From: an uncultured Nocardiaceae bacterium
GTDB lineage: Bacteria; Actinomycetota; Actinomycetes; Mycobacteriales; Mycobacteriaceae
Length of the DNA stretch: 14,792 nt
Assembly (NCBI GenBank): GCA_936936565.1
Contig: CAKZIX010000197.1
Location: forward strand, 1-14,792
Direction of reading: 5' to 3'
Numbering within the stretch: position 1 is the stretch's first letter; every line of letters starts with the position of its first letter. A program made the position numbers and the translations under genes. Shown here piece after piece: positions 6,483 to 13,178 of this stretch. Below the pieces are notes generated by a model that was not told the origin of the DNA, made no database searches, and saw nothing but the letters and a program-made list of their open reading frames with translations.

Positions 6483-7328
6483 TCAGGGGCGTACCTGTGC
6501 GAGGCGGACGAAATCGGCGGTGGTGAGAGTCTCGCCGCGAGCTTGTGGATCGATCCCGGCGGCGACCAGGCGCTCTTCGGCAACAGCGGCGGAGCCGGCC
6601 CAGCCGGCCAGGGCGGCGCGTAAGGTCTTGCGGCGCTGTGCGAATGCGGCGTCGGCGACCGCGAACACCTGGCGGCGAAAGGCGGCGTCTACCGGCCACG
6701 GCGGCGCGGTGTAGCGGTCGATACGCACCAGCCCCGACTCCACCTGCGGCACCGGCCAGAACACTTGCCGCCCAACGGCTCCGGCGCGTTTCACGGTGCC
6801 GTAGAACCCGGCCTTCACGCTGGGCACACCGTAGACCTTGGAGCCGGGCGCGGCGGCCAGGCGGTCGGCCACCTCGGCCTGGACCATCACCAAAGCGGTA
6901 CGCAGCGAAGCGAATTCGGCCATCAGGTGCAGCAGCACCGGTACCGCCACGTTGTAGGGCAGGTTCGCCACGAGCGCGGTGGGTGTGACGGGCAGTGAAT
7001 TCACCTTCAGCGCATCGGATTCCACGACCGTGAGCCTGTCGGCGGGGCCGTTTCGCGCGCCGACCGTCTGCGCAAGCCGGTGCGCCAGTACGGGATCGAT
7101 CTCCACGGCGACGACGTGCCCGGCCACCTCGAGCAGCGCGAGGGTGAGCGAGCCGAGCCCTGGCCCGACCTCGAGCACCGTGTCCTCGGCGCCGACTCCG
7201 GCGACGGAGACGATGCGCCGCACCGTGTTCGCGTCGTGCACGAAGTTCTGACCGAGGGTCTTGGTGGGCCGCACGCCGAGTTCGTCGGCGAGCGCGCGCA
7301 CCTCCGCGGGCCCGAGTAGGTCAACCAC
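6483..7328 (-). CDS. rsmA: 16S rRNA (adenine1518/1519-N6)-dimethyltransferase RsmA/KsgA
   Basis: This 281-residue enzyme uses S-adenosylmethionine to dimethylate two adjacent adenosines near the 3' end of 16S rRNA during late 30S assembly. The N-terminal TLGQNFVHD (24-32) is diagnostic of the family. Motif I EVGPGLGSLT (53-62) binds SAM, VEIDP (75-79) is motif II, and NLPYNV (122-127) is the catalytic motif IV. FWPVPQVES (190-198) and QRRKTLR (231-237) are also typical. The GTG start at 7328 is chosen because LGQNF lies at the usual distance and no later start fits. A TAGGTT hexamer 8 nt before the GTG suggests a separate leaderless transcript. It is the third minus-strand gene after tatD and rpfB, 55 bp after rpfB, as in M. 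tuberculosis. The usual next gene, ispE, is displaced by the copper and exporter block. Confidence 0.96.
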   Translation of the reverse strand: MVDLLGPAEVRALADELGVRPTKTLGQNFVHDANTVRRIVSVAGVGAEDTVLEVGPGLGSLTLALLEVAGHVVAVEIDPVLAHRLAQTVGARNGPADRLTVVESDALKVNSLPVTPTALVANLPYNVAVPVLLHLMAEFASLRTALVMVQAEVADRLAAAPGSKVYGVPSVKAGFYGTVKRAGAVGRQVFWPVPQVESGLVRIDRYTAPPWPVDAAFRRQVFAVADAAFAQRRKTLRAALAGWAGSAAVAEERLVAAGIDPQARGETLTTADFVRLAQVRP

Positions 7329-7336
7329 GGTTTCTC

Positions 7337-7342
7337 AACCTA
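7337..7342 (-). promoter_or_regulatory. Candidate -10 element of a leaderless rsmA promoter
   Basis: In the 55-bp rpfB-rsmA gap the minus strand has TAGGTT, then 8 nt (gagaaacc), then the rsmA GTG. It has the same layout as the candidate elements at ispE and rsmI. No good Shine-Dalgarno sequence is present. Assigned by pattern only. Confidence 0.4.
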
Positions 7343-7383
7343 TCCCACCGCCACGGTCCCCAACGCCGCAGCGCGGGCGGACG

Positions 7384-8517
7384 TCACCGCAGCCCGAGGC
7401 GCGACGTGCACGCCGGCCAGGCGCCCCAGCCCTGTCGTTTCTGCGTCACCGAGGCGATGGCGATCTGTTCCTCGCGGGTGGCCAGGTCGGCGCGCGGGGC
7501 GTACTTCAGACCACCCTGACGCTCCCACGTGTTCTGGTCGAACTGCAGGCCGCCGTAGAAGCCGTTGCCGGTGTTGATGGCCCAGTTGCCGGTGGCCTCG
7601 CACTGCGCCAGCCGGTCCCAGATGGCGCCGTTCTCCACCGGCGGCACCTCGGTGCCCGGCTTGGCGCCCACGCGCACGACCTTCGGCACGGCGGGGGTGG
7701 TGACGGTGGACGACACTTCCTTGCGCCCGGTTTCGCGGCCGTTGACGAGGCTGACGTCGAACGTCACGTCGTGGACGCCGGGCTTGCCCGGGCTCTCGGT
7801 GACGCGACGGCTCTTGTTCATCGTCGGGTCCTCGATGATCTGCTCCGGCGCGGCCAGCGGCATGGTCTCGATCTTCTGCTCGGTGCGATTGCGGGTCACC
7901 GTGAGCACGGCGCCGTCGGTGACGAGCGAATCCGGGGCCGGGACGACGCTGTCTGCCTGGACGAGGGGCAGCCCCTTCGCGGCGAGCAGCTGACCGACGT
8001 TCGGGGCCGCCAGGCGCACCTCGAACGGGGCCGCGCCGCCGTCGGCGATCTTCACGTTCTTGGGCAGGTGCACCGCCAGGGTGGCGCCCGCGAGGGGCAG
8101 CCGCTCGGTGCGCGGTGCCGAGACGTACACGTCGGGCGCGAACTGCAGCTGCGAGAGCGCCTCGTCGACCGTGATGCCGGTGGTCCGCACCGAGCGGGCC
8201 TGGCCGTCGACGCTGAGCGCGACCTCGCGGGCCCGGCGCAGCGTCACGGTGTCGCCGTCGGAGACCTCGGACCGCAACGCGGGGGTGACCACGTCGCGCT
8301 CCTTGACGGCGAACCCGGCCGCCTCGATCACGCCCTCCACATCGCCGGCCATGGTGGACAGCGAGCGGATTTCGCCGTCGACGTCGACGGTGACCGTCTT
8401 GTGGTTCGCGATCGCGACGCCACCACCCACGATCAGCGTGAGCAGCAACGCGGCCACCGCCACGTACAGCAACGGCGAGCGGGTGGTGTTGATCCGAGCA
8501 AAAGCTGGCATGGTCAC
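7384..8517 (-). CDS. rpfB: Resuscitation-promoting factor RpfB
   Basis: A 377-residue exported muralytic protein that cleaves peptidoglycan and promotes regrowth of dormant cells. A hydrophobic segment (about 16-38) acts as signal or anchor; no lipobox Cys is seen. Three DUF348 repeats follow (roughly 42-82, 98-140 and 165-205), then a G5 domain (about 219-284, with VTESPGKPGVHDVTF), then the C-terminal Rpf domain (about 298-371), lysozyme-like. Its WDRLAQCEATGNW carries the catalytic Glu307, and Cys306 with Cys370 form the conserved pair. YGGLQF and TWERQGG are typical. This is the domain order of M. tuberculosis RpfB, slightly longer. The first possible start is GTG 8517, with ATG 8511 two codons later; no strong ribosome binding site separates them. 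A perfect CRP/GlxR-type palindrome lies about 110 bp upstream. Confidence 0.96.
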   Translation of the reverse strand: MTMPAFARINTTRSPLLYVAVAALLLTLIVGGGVAIANHKTVTVDVDGEIRSLSTMAGDVEGVIEAAGFAVKERDVVTPALRSEVSDGDTVTLRRAREVALSVDGQARSVRTTGITVDEALSQLQFAPDVYVSAPRTERLPLAGATLAVHLPKNVKIADGGAAPFEVRLAAPNVGQLLAAKGLPLVQADSVVPAPDSLVTDGAVLTVTRNRTEQKIETMPLAAPEQIIEDPTMNKSRRVTESPGKPGVHDVTFDVSLVNGRETGRKEVSSTVTTPAVPKVVRVGAKPGTEVPPVENGAIWDRLAQCEATGNWAINTGNGFYGGLQFDQNTWERQGGLKYAPRADLATREEQIAIASVTQKRQGWGAWPACTSRLGLR

Positions 8518-8605
8518 GGGACCGTAACGAGCAGGCGAGAGTATCGCAACGCGATCGGCTTGACCAGCCCCGAAAGAGGTTGCGAGACGGTCGCCCTACC
8601 TGCGA

Positions 8606-8612
8606 ATTGTTA
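8606..8612 (-). promoter_or_regulatory. Tentative -10 region for rpfB
   Basis: TAACAAT on the minus strand lies about 95 bp upstream of the rpfB start and 14 nt downstream of the CRP-type palindrome. If it is the -10, the palindrome would overlap or abut the -35 region. The match to the consensus is imperfect, so confidence is low. The rest of the tatD-rpfB gap (8518-8605) would then be a leader with only a small 5-bp hairpin (8543-8555). Confidence 0.25.
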
Positions 8613-8626
8613 CAGATGGGTTTAAA

Positions 8627-8644
8627 CTGTGAGGCCAGTCACAG
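8627..8644. promoter_or_regulatory. CRP/GlxR-type binding site upstream of rpfB
   Basis: CTGTGAGGCCAGTCACAG is CTGTGA-N6-TCACAG, an exact match to the TGTGA-N6-TCACA consensus of CRP-family regulators (Crp/Rv3676 in mycobacteria, GlxR in corynebacteria). It overlaps the tatD stop codon and lies about 110-127 bp upstream of rpfB on the transcribed side. Rpf genes are known Crp/GlxR targets in M. tuberculosis (rpfA) and C. glutamicum. Binding here is inferred. Confidence 0.7.
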
Positions 8645-9466
8645 TAGGCGATATGTCCGTTCCGCGTTAGCTGTCACGATGCTCGCCAATTCCGCTGAAT
8701 CCTGCCCGCGCAGGGCGGCCAGCGCACGAACCGTATACGGCAGGCAATAGGGCTCGTTGGGCGCCCCCCGAAACGGGTGCGGAGTCAGGAAAGGGGCGTC
8801 GGTTTCGACCAGAATCTGGTCGTCGGGGACCAGCTTCGCGGCCTCCTGCAACTCGTGGGCATTCTTGAAAGTGACCGTCCCGGAGAAGCTCAGAATGTAG
8901 CCCTGCTCGACGCACGCCAGCGCCATGTTCGCGTCGGAGGAGAAGCAGTGGAAGATCACGGTCCGCGGGGCGCCCTCGTCGAGCAGCACCGCCAGCAGGT
9001 CGTGGTCGGCCTCGCGGTTGTGGATCATCAGCGGCTTGCGGACCCGCTTGGCGAGGTCGATGTGCCAGCGGAAGCCCTCGACCTGTTCTTCGATGTCGGC
9101 GCAGCCCTCGAGCTTGCCGGGCCAGTAGTAGTCCAGCCCGGTTTCCCCGACGGCGACCGTCCGGGGATGCCGCGCGAGCCGTTCGATCTCGGTCTTGGTG
9201 GCCGCATCGAGCACGTTCGCGCGCGTGGGATGGATGGCGACCGCCGCATAGACCCGCTCGTCCCACTCGGCGGCCTGCACCGCGAACCGGGCCGCATGCA
9301 GGTCGTCGGCGACCGTGACGACGCGTTCCACGCCGACCGACGCGGCCCGGTCGACGATCTCGGCGACCGATTCGGCGTCCTTGGCCCCGCACGCGTCGAG
9401 GTGCGTGTGCGCATCCACGAGCGGGGTCAACGGTGCAGGCAATTCGGGTGCAGGACGCTTCGCCAC
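8639..9466 (-). CDS. tatD: TatD-family metal-dependent hydrolase/DNase
   Basis: A 275-residue TIM-barrel amidohydrolase of the TatD family, members of which have Mg-dependent 3'-5' DNase activity. Visible metal ligands are His20 and His22 in VDAHTHLDACG, the Glu of GETGLDYYW, the His of MIHNREADHD, the His of IFHCFSS and the Asp of VETDAPFLTPHPF. PNEPYCLPY near the C-terminus is typical of the actinobacterial protein. I chose the GTG at 9466: a TACTCT hexamer lies 7 nt upstream, giving a leaderless start. The frame extends to 9508, but that would overlap metG on the opposite strand. A GTG at 9418, just before DAHTH, matches the start annotated for some homologues and cannot be excluded. The start codon faces metG across 22 bp. 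rpfB follows on the same strand. Confidence 0.93.
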   Translation of the reverse strand: MAKRPAPELPAPLTPLVDAHTHLDACGAKDAESVAEIVDRAASVGVERVVTVADDLHAARFAVQAAEWDERVYAAVAIHPTRANVLDAATKTEIERLARHPRTVAVGETGLDYYWPGKLEGCADIEEQVEGFRWHIDLAKRVRKPLMIHNREADHDLLAVLLDEGAPRTVIFHCFSSDANMALACVEQGYILSFSGTVTFKNAHELQEAAKLVPDDQILVETDAPFLTPHPFRGAPNEPYCLPYTVRALAALRGQDSAELASIVTANAERTYRLL

Positions 9467-9472
9467 GCGGAT

Positions 9473-9479
9473 TAGAGTA
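9473..9479. promoter_or_regulatory. Overlapping divergent -10 elements, tatD and metG
   Basis: The 7-bp TAGAGTA reads TAGAGT on the plus strand (9473-9478), 10 nt before the metG ATG. It reads TACTCT on the minus strand (9479-9474), 7 nt before the tatD GTG. Only 22 bp separate the start codons, so one melted region could serve both genes. The tatD spacing fits a leaderless transcript; for metG an AGG seven nt upstream of the ATG might act as a weak ribosome binding site. Confidence 0.5.
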
Positions 9480-9488
9480 GGTCGCACT

Positions 9489-11039
9489 ATGAACGAGCCC
9501 GCCGCCAAGCCCGCGTTCTACCTCACCACGGCCATCGCTTACCCCAACGGCGAGCCGCATGTCGGGCACGCCTACGAGTACATCTCGGCCGATGCGCTGG
9601 CCCGCTTCAAGCGCCTCGACGGCTACGACGTGTTCTTCATGACCGGCACCGACGAGCACGGGCAGAAGGTGCAGCAGAACGCGCGCAAGGCCGGCATCCC
9701 GGAGGCGGAGTTCGCGGCGCGCAACTCCGACGTGTTCGAAGCGCTCGACAAGCGCCTCGACATCAGCTTCGACCGGTTCATCCGCACCACCGACGCCGAT
9801 CACCTGCAGGCGTCGATCGCGATCTGGGAAAAGATGCAGGCCGCCGGGGACATCTACCTCGACACCTACGCCGGCTGGTACTCGGTGCGCGACGAGGCGT
9901 TCTACACCGAAGACGAAACCGAGGTACTGGCAGACGGCACCCGCGTGTCGAAGGGCACCCAAACGCCGGTCGAGTGGACCGAGGAGCAGAACTACACATT
10001 CCGGCTGTCGGCCTACCAGGACAGGCTGCTGAAGCTGTACGAGGAGCGGCCCGAATTCATCGCGCCCGCAACGCGTCGCAACGAGATCGTCAGCTTCGTC
10101 AAGGGCGGGCTGAAGGATCTGTCGATCTCGCGCACCACCTTCGACTGGGGTGTCCCGGTGCCCGGCGACCCCGCGCATGTGATGTACGTGTGGGTGGACG
10201 CGCTCACCAACTACCTCACCGGCGTCGGCTTCCCGGACACGGAATCGGCTGCCTACCAGAAGTTTTGGCCCGCCGACCTACACATCATCGGCAAGGACAT
10301 CACGCGTTTCCACTGCGTGTACTGGCCGGCCTTCCTGATGTCGGCCGGGCTGGAGCTGCCGAAACGTGTTTTCGTGCACGGGTTTCTGTACAACAAGGGC
10401 GAAAAGATGAGCAAGTCGGTCGGCAACGTCGTCGACCCGTTGACGCTCGCCGACCAGTACGGCGTGGACGCGCTGCGCTTCTTCCTGCTGCGCGAGATCA
10501 GCTACGGCCAGGACGGCAGCTACAGCCACGAGGCCATCGTCTCCCGCATCAACGCCGACCTGGCCAACGAGTTCGGCAACCTGGCGCAGCGCTCGCTGAG
10601 CATGGTCGCCAAAAACCTCGACGGCGTCGTCCCGGAGCCGGGCGAATTCACCGCCGACGACACCGCGCTGCTGGATCTGGTTGCCGCGCTGCCTAACCGG
10701 GTGCGCGCCGAGATGGACGCCCAGGCCATTCACCTCGCGCTCGAGGCGATGTGGCAGGTGCTCGGCGAGACCAACAAGTACTTCTCGGCGCAGGAGCCGT
10801 GGGTGCTGCGCAAGACCGACCCGGCCCGCATGGCCACCGTGCTGTACGTGACGCTGGACGTGGTGCGTACGGTCGCGCTGCTGGTGCAGCCGTTCATGCC
10901 GGAGTCGGCGGGCAAGCTGCTGGATCTGCTGGGCCAGCAGGTGCGCGACTTCGGCGCGCTGGCCACCCCGATCGAACCGGGCCGGGTGCTGCCCGCGCCG
11001 TCGGGCGTGTTCCCGCGCTACGTGGAACCCGACGCCTGA
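9489..11039 (+). CDS. metG: Methionyl-tRNA synthetase
   Basis: A 516-residue class I aminoacyl-tRNA synthetase that charges initiator and elongator tRNA-Met, matching the usual mycobacterial length. The N-terminus FYLTTAIAYPNGEPHVGHAY contains the HIGH motif as HVGH (24-27), and the KMSKS loop is intact at residues 306-310. TGTDEHGQK (52-60) and YVWVDALTNYLTG (233-245) are MetRS signatures. There is no CxxC zinc knuckle in the connective region, so it belongs to the zinc-less form, and there is no C-terminal dimerisation domain. The start is the ATG at 9489: upstream codons in the same frame overlap tatD on the other strand and are not MetRS-like. The gene is divergent from tatD. The DUF2786 gene follows after 34 bp and may be cotranscribed. 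Confidence 0.97.
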   Translation: MNEPAAKPAFYLTTAIAYPNGEPHVGHAYEYISADALARFKRLDGYDVFFMTGTDEHGQKVQQNARKAGIPEAEFAARNSDVFEALDKRLDISFDRFIRTTDADHLQASIAIWEKMQAAGDIYLDTYAGWYSVRDEAFYTEDETEVLADGTRVSKGTQTPVEWTEEQNYTFRLSAYQDRLLKLYEERPEFIAPATRRNEIVSFVKGGLKDLSISRTTFDWGVPVPGDPAHVMYVWVDALTNYLTGVGFPDTESAAYQKFWPADLHIIGKDITRFHCVYWPAFLMSAGLELPKRVFVHGFLYNKGEKMSKSVGNVVDPLTLADQYGVDALRFFLLREISYGQDGSYSHEAIVSRINADLANEFGNLAQRSLSMVAKNLDGVVPEPGEFTADDTALLDLVAALPNRVRAEMDAQAIHLALEAMWQVLGETNKYFSAQEPWVLRKTDPARMATVLYVTLDVVRTVALLVQPFMPESAGKLLDLLGQQVRDFGALATPIEPGRVLPAPSGVFPRYVEPDA

Positions 11040-11073
11040 AAACTTGTCGTACCCCTGCGGCAAGCTGTGCGGC

Positions 11074-12129
11074 ATGGGAGGTCACACCACCGACGGGGCA
11101 GGGCTGGCTAGCGGCGAGGCGGTGCTGCACGCACTTGTCGAAGCGTACGAAAAGGGTTGGACGCCAACCGATCTCGTACACGTTACGCAGAAGGCGCACG
11201 GCCGCGCGGTGGCCCAGCTGGCCATCTGGGCGATCTTGTACGACGCCGCGCGCACACGGGCGACGGAGCGCGCCCCGCTGCCCTGGGTCCGCGGCCTGAC
11301 CCAGCTCTCGCAGCTGCGCGGCGATACGTCCCAGGTCTCCACCGACATGCAGCGCGCGGCCCTGGCACGGCTGTGGCGGAATCTGCCTGCGCTGCCCACG
11401 GCGAGTGCGCCGCCGTCGCAATGGCCCACCCGCCGCGTTGATCTCGGCGTGCCCCCGGCGGTGGAGCCGCTGGTGCTCGCGCACCTGCAACGGCTGCTCG
11501 CCCACGCCGAGGCCACCGGATTCGTCGAGGAGGCGGAGAATTTCACCGCCGACGCACAAGACCTGATGACGCGCTACTCCCTGGCGCAGGCGCTGCGCGA
11601 CGATCCGGACCGCACCGCGCTGCGCACCCGCCGGGTCCGGCTCGAGGAGCCCTACGTCAAGGAGAAGGCGCTGCTGCTGTCGGAGGTGGCCGAGGCCAAC
11701 GGGGTGCGCACGGTCTGGCACAACGAGCTGGGCCTGGCCAGCATCGTCGGCGCCGAGGTGGATCTGGCGCAGACCGAGCTGCTGTTCGCGTCGCTGCTGG
11801 TACAGGCCGATTGGGCGATACAGCAGGCCACCGAATCGAACCGCTCGTTCCGCAAGGCGCTGCTGTTCGGGTTCGCGGTACGCGTCGGCCAGCGGGTCCG
11901 CGAGGCGGGCCTGCGCGCCACCGCCGCCGTCGCCCGCGAAGCGAATCTCGAACCGGCAGAACTGCTTCCGCTCATCGCGAACCGGGCCGAGGCGGTCGAC
12001 GAGTACTACGTCCGGCTGTTCCCGGTCACCCGGCCGACCGGTGCATCCCGCCTCGATACGGTCGGGCGGGGTACGCACGCTCGATCGAACCGCTCCCCGA
12101 GGCCCGGCTCGCGCGAAGCCACCGGATAG
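11074..12129 (+). CDS. DUF2786 domain-containing protein
   Basis: A 351-residue protein of unknown function. The segment LQRLLAHAEATGFVEEAENF continuing to AQDLMTRYSL (about 138-170) matches the DUF2786 pattern of a short alpha-helical domain. RRVRLEEPYVKEKALLLSEVA and the following HNELGLASIVG (about 187-226) match the domain that usually follows it in this family (DUF7168-like), with SFRKALLFGFAVRVGQRV (258-275) near its end. The N-terminal 130 residues contain a helical region VLHALVEAYEKGWTPTDLVHV that recurs in actinobacterial members. No signal peptide or membrane helix is seen. I chose ATG 11074; the frame is open from TTG 11044, but no ribosome binding site supports either start. The C-terminal 30 residues are Arg/Ser-rich and low in complexity. 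It lies 34 bp after metG and converges on the MarR gene. Confidence 0.8.
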   Translation: MGGHTTDGAGLASGEAVLHALVEAYEKGWTPTDLVHVTQKAHGRAVAQLAIWAILYDAARTRATERAPLPWVRGLTQLSQLRGDTSQVSTDMQRAALARLWRNLPALPTASAPPSQWPTRRVDLGVPPAVEPLVLAHLQRLLAHAEATGFVEEAENFTADAQDLMTRYSLAQALRDDPDRTALRTRRVRLEEPYVKEKALLLSEVAEANGVRTVWHNELGLASIVGAEVDLAQTELLFASLLVQADWAIQQATESNRSFRKALLFGFAVRVGQRVREAGLRATAAVAREANLEPAELLPLIANRAEAVDEYYVRLFPVTRPTGASRLDTVGRGTHARSNRSPRPGSREATG

Positions 12130-12172
12130 GCGCTGCCGACGCACTCGTACAGCAGCGGTCGGGTTCCGGTGC

Positions 12173-12667
12173 TCACGACCGTTCGGTGCCGGCTCGGTCG
12201 CGGTTCGACGGGTCGGGAAGGCCGACGGGGCCGAGCACGGTGCGCAGTGCGGCGGCAACGCCGTCCAGTTGCTCGTCGGACAGGCCCGCGAAGCGGCGCT
12301 GGATGCCGGTGAGGTAATGCGGAGCGGCCTCGCGCAGGCGGGCGCGGCCCGCGTCGGTGATGCCGACGTAGGCAGAGCGGGCATCGTCGGGGTTGGCGTC
12401 ACGGCGCACCAGTCCGTGGCTCGCCAGCTCGGTGACCAACCGGCTCACCCGGGTCCGGCTGAGCACCACCCGCTCCCCGAGGTCGCTCATCCGCAACTGT
12501 TGCGGGCCGTCGAGTTCGAGCAGCACGTCGTACCAGGACAGCGGCAAGCCGGCGGCGCGGCGTAGTTCGGCGTCCAGCTCCGGGACCAACCGGGCATGCA
12601 CCTGCAGGAGTGCGGCCCAGGCGCCGACGGCCGGATGTGAGCGCGACACGAGATCAGCGTAGCCCAT
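12173..12667 (-). CDS. MarR-family transcriptional regulator
   Basis: A 164-residue winged-helix dimeric regulator. The DNA-binding part runs from about 45 to 115: WYDVLLEL, then the recognition region LGERVVLSRTRVSRLVTELASHGLV (63-87, VSRLVTEL being the recognition helix), then the wing with the MarR signature DPDDARSAYV-ITDAGR written here as NPDDARSAYVGITDAGR (92-108). Helices on either side form the dimer interface. It contains no cysteine, so it cannot be a thiol-based redox sensor; a small-molecule ligand is more likely. I chose the ATG at 12667; the frame reaches a GTG at 12682, but that is only 4 nt after the TACTAT -10 candidate, too close for transcription to include it. It is divergent from a rhodanese gene across a palindromic region, the usual layout for an autoregulated MarR and its target. 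Confidence 0.88.
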   Translation of the reverse strand: MGYADLVSRSHPAVGAWAALLQVHARLVPELDAELRRAAGLPLSWYDVLLELDGPQQLRMSDLGERVVLSRTRVSRLVTELASHGLVRRDANPDDARSAYVGITDAGRARLREAAPHYLTGIQRRFAGLSDEQLDGVAAALRTVLGPVGLPDPSNRDRAGTERS

Positions 12668-12686
12668 TGCGTGCGCGCGCACCTAA

Positions 12687-12692
12687 ATAGTA
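12687..12692 (-). promoter_or_regulatory. Candidate marR -10 element
   Basis: TACTAT on the minus strand fits the TAnnnT pattern. Transcription would start near 12680, giving a leader of about 13 nt before the ATG at 12667. It lies within the palindromic operator candidate at 12688-12709, so the regulator could block its own promoter. Assigned by pattern only. Confidence 0.4.
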
Positions 12693-12709
12693 GCGTGCAC
12701 ACGCACATA
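12688..12709. promoter_or_regulatory. Candidate MarR operator between divergent genes
   Basis: The arms TAGTAGCGTG (12688-12697) and CACGCACATA (12700-12709) form an imperfect inverted repeat of 10 bp about a 2-bp centre. They match at the GCGTG/CACGC core and at the outer TA. Its size fits a MarR dimer site. It overlaps the marR -10 candidate and abuts the TACTTT on the other strand. A second palindrome, GTGCGCGCGCAC (12671-12682), lies just inside the marR leader. Confidence 0.5.
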
Positions 12710-12713
12710 CTTT
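12708..12713 (+). promoter_or_regulatory. Candidate -10 element for the rhodanese gene
   Basis: TACTTT on the plus strand fits the TAnnnT pattern and would start a leader of about 50 nt before the rhodanese ATG. It overlaps the right edge of the palindromic operator candidate, so the same regulator could control both directions. I see no convincing -35. Confidence 0.35.
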
Positions 12714-12769
12714 GTGCGCAGCGCCGTGCAGTTCGCGGCGCCGAGCACATGACGAGAGAAGGAACTGTC

Positions 12770-13105
12770 ATGACCGCACTGATCACCCGCGATGAACTGG
12801 TGTCGGAGATCGAGGCCGGCACGGTCATCGTGCTCGACGCGCTGGGCGGTGACTACTACGACCGCCAGCACCTCCCGGGGGCGCTCCCGCTGCTTGCCGC
12901 CGACGTCGAAACGCAAGCGCCGCAACTGCTTCCGGACAAGGACGCGGCCATCGTCACCTACTGCTCGGATGCCTCGTGCCCCAACAGCCAGCAGGTGGCG
13001 ACCAAGCTGGAGTCGCTGGGCTACACCAATGTCCGCAAGTACCGCGACGGCATCAACGACTGGACCGGCGCCGGCCTGCCGGTCGAAGCGTCCGCCGTCG
13101 CCTGA
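12770..13105 (+). CDS. Single-domain rhodanese-like sulfurtransferase
   Basis: A 111-residue cytosolic rhodanese domain, the usual length for single-domain members, which move sulfane sulfur through a cysteine persulfide. VIVLDALGGDYYDRQHLPGALPL (19-41) is the conserved N-terminal part, with the D...HLPGA motif. The active-site loop begins at Cys65 in VTYCSDASCPNS; a second cysteine, Cys70, is in the same loop and could form a disulfide or resolve the persulfide. The end YRDGINDWTGAGLPVE is typical. The ATG at 12770 has AGAAGGA about seven nt upstream; an earlier in-frame ATG at 12749 lacks such a site. It is divergent from the MarR gene and is its most likely target. The natural sulfur substrate cannot be deduced. 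Confidence 0.9.
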   Translation: MTALITRDELVSEIEAGTVIVLDALGGDYYDRQHLPGALPLLAADVETQAPQLLPDKDAAIVTYCSDASCPNSQQVATKLESLGYTNVRKYRDGINDWTGAGLPVEASAVA

Positions 13106-13117
13106 GTGTCTCCACTT

Positions 13118-13175
13118 CGAGCGCGTAGTTGTTGTCGCCGCACGCACCGTTCGAGCCGCAACAACTACGCGCTCG
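13118..13175. terminator. Perfect 17-bp stem, bidirectional terminator
   Basis: CGAGCGCGTAGTTGTTG (13118-13134) and CAACAACTACGCGCTCG (13159-13175) are exact inverted repeats around a 24-nt loop. The hairpin starts 13 bp after the rhodanese stop and ends 3 bp before the rsmI stop, so it sits exactly between convergent genes and can serve both. There is no T-run. The neat sequence could also be one copy of a dispersed palindrome. Confidence 0.7.
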
Positions 13176-13178
13176 CGC

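Noticed and set aside
8518..8638. Possible c-di-AMP (ydaO-type) riboswitch upstream of rpfB, since such elements control other rpf genes
   Set aside because: The gap is only about 120 bp and I see none of the expected multi-stem structure, only the CRP-type palindrome and one 5-bp hairpin.
8667..10178. Long minus-strand frame (503 codons) across tatD and metG
   Set aside because: It reads tatD in the wrong frame and the complement of metG. Both genes are unmistakable in their own frames.
11044..11073. Upstream extension of the DUF2786 protein to TTG 11044 (adds LSYPCGKLCG)
   Set aside because: TTG is a rare start, it begins 4 bp after the metG stop with no ribosome binding site, and the added residues do not look like family sequence. 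The ATG at 11074 is preferred but not proven.
12131..12157. CGCTGC...GCAGCG inverted repeat between the DUF2786 and MarR genes
   Set aside because: Six base pairs around a 15-nt loop is too weak to call a terminator in GC-rich DNA.
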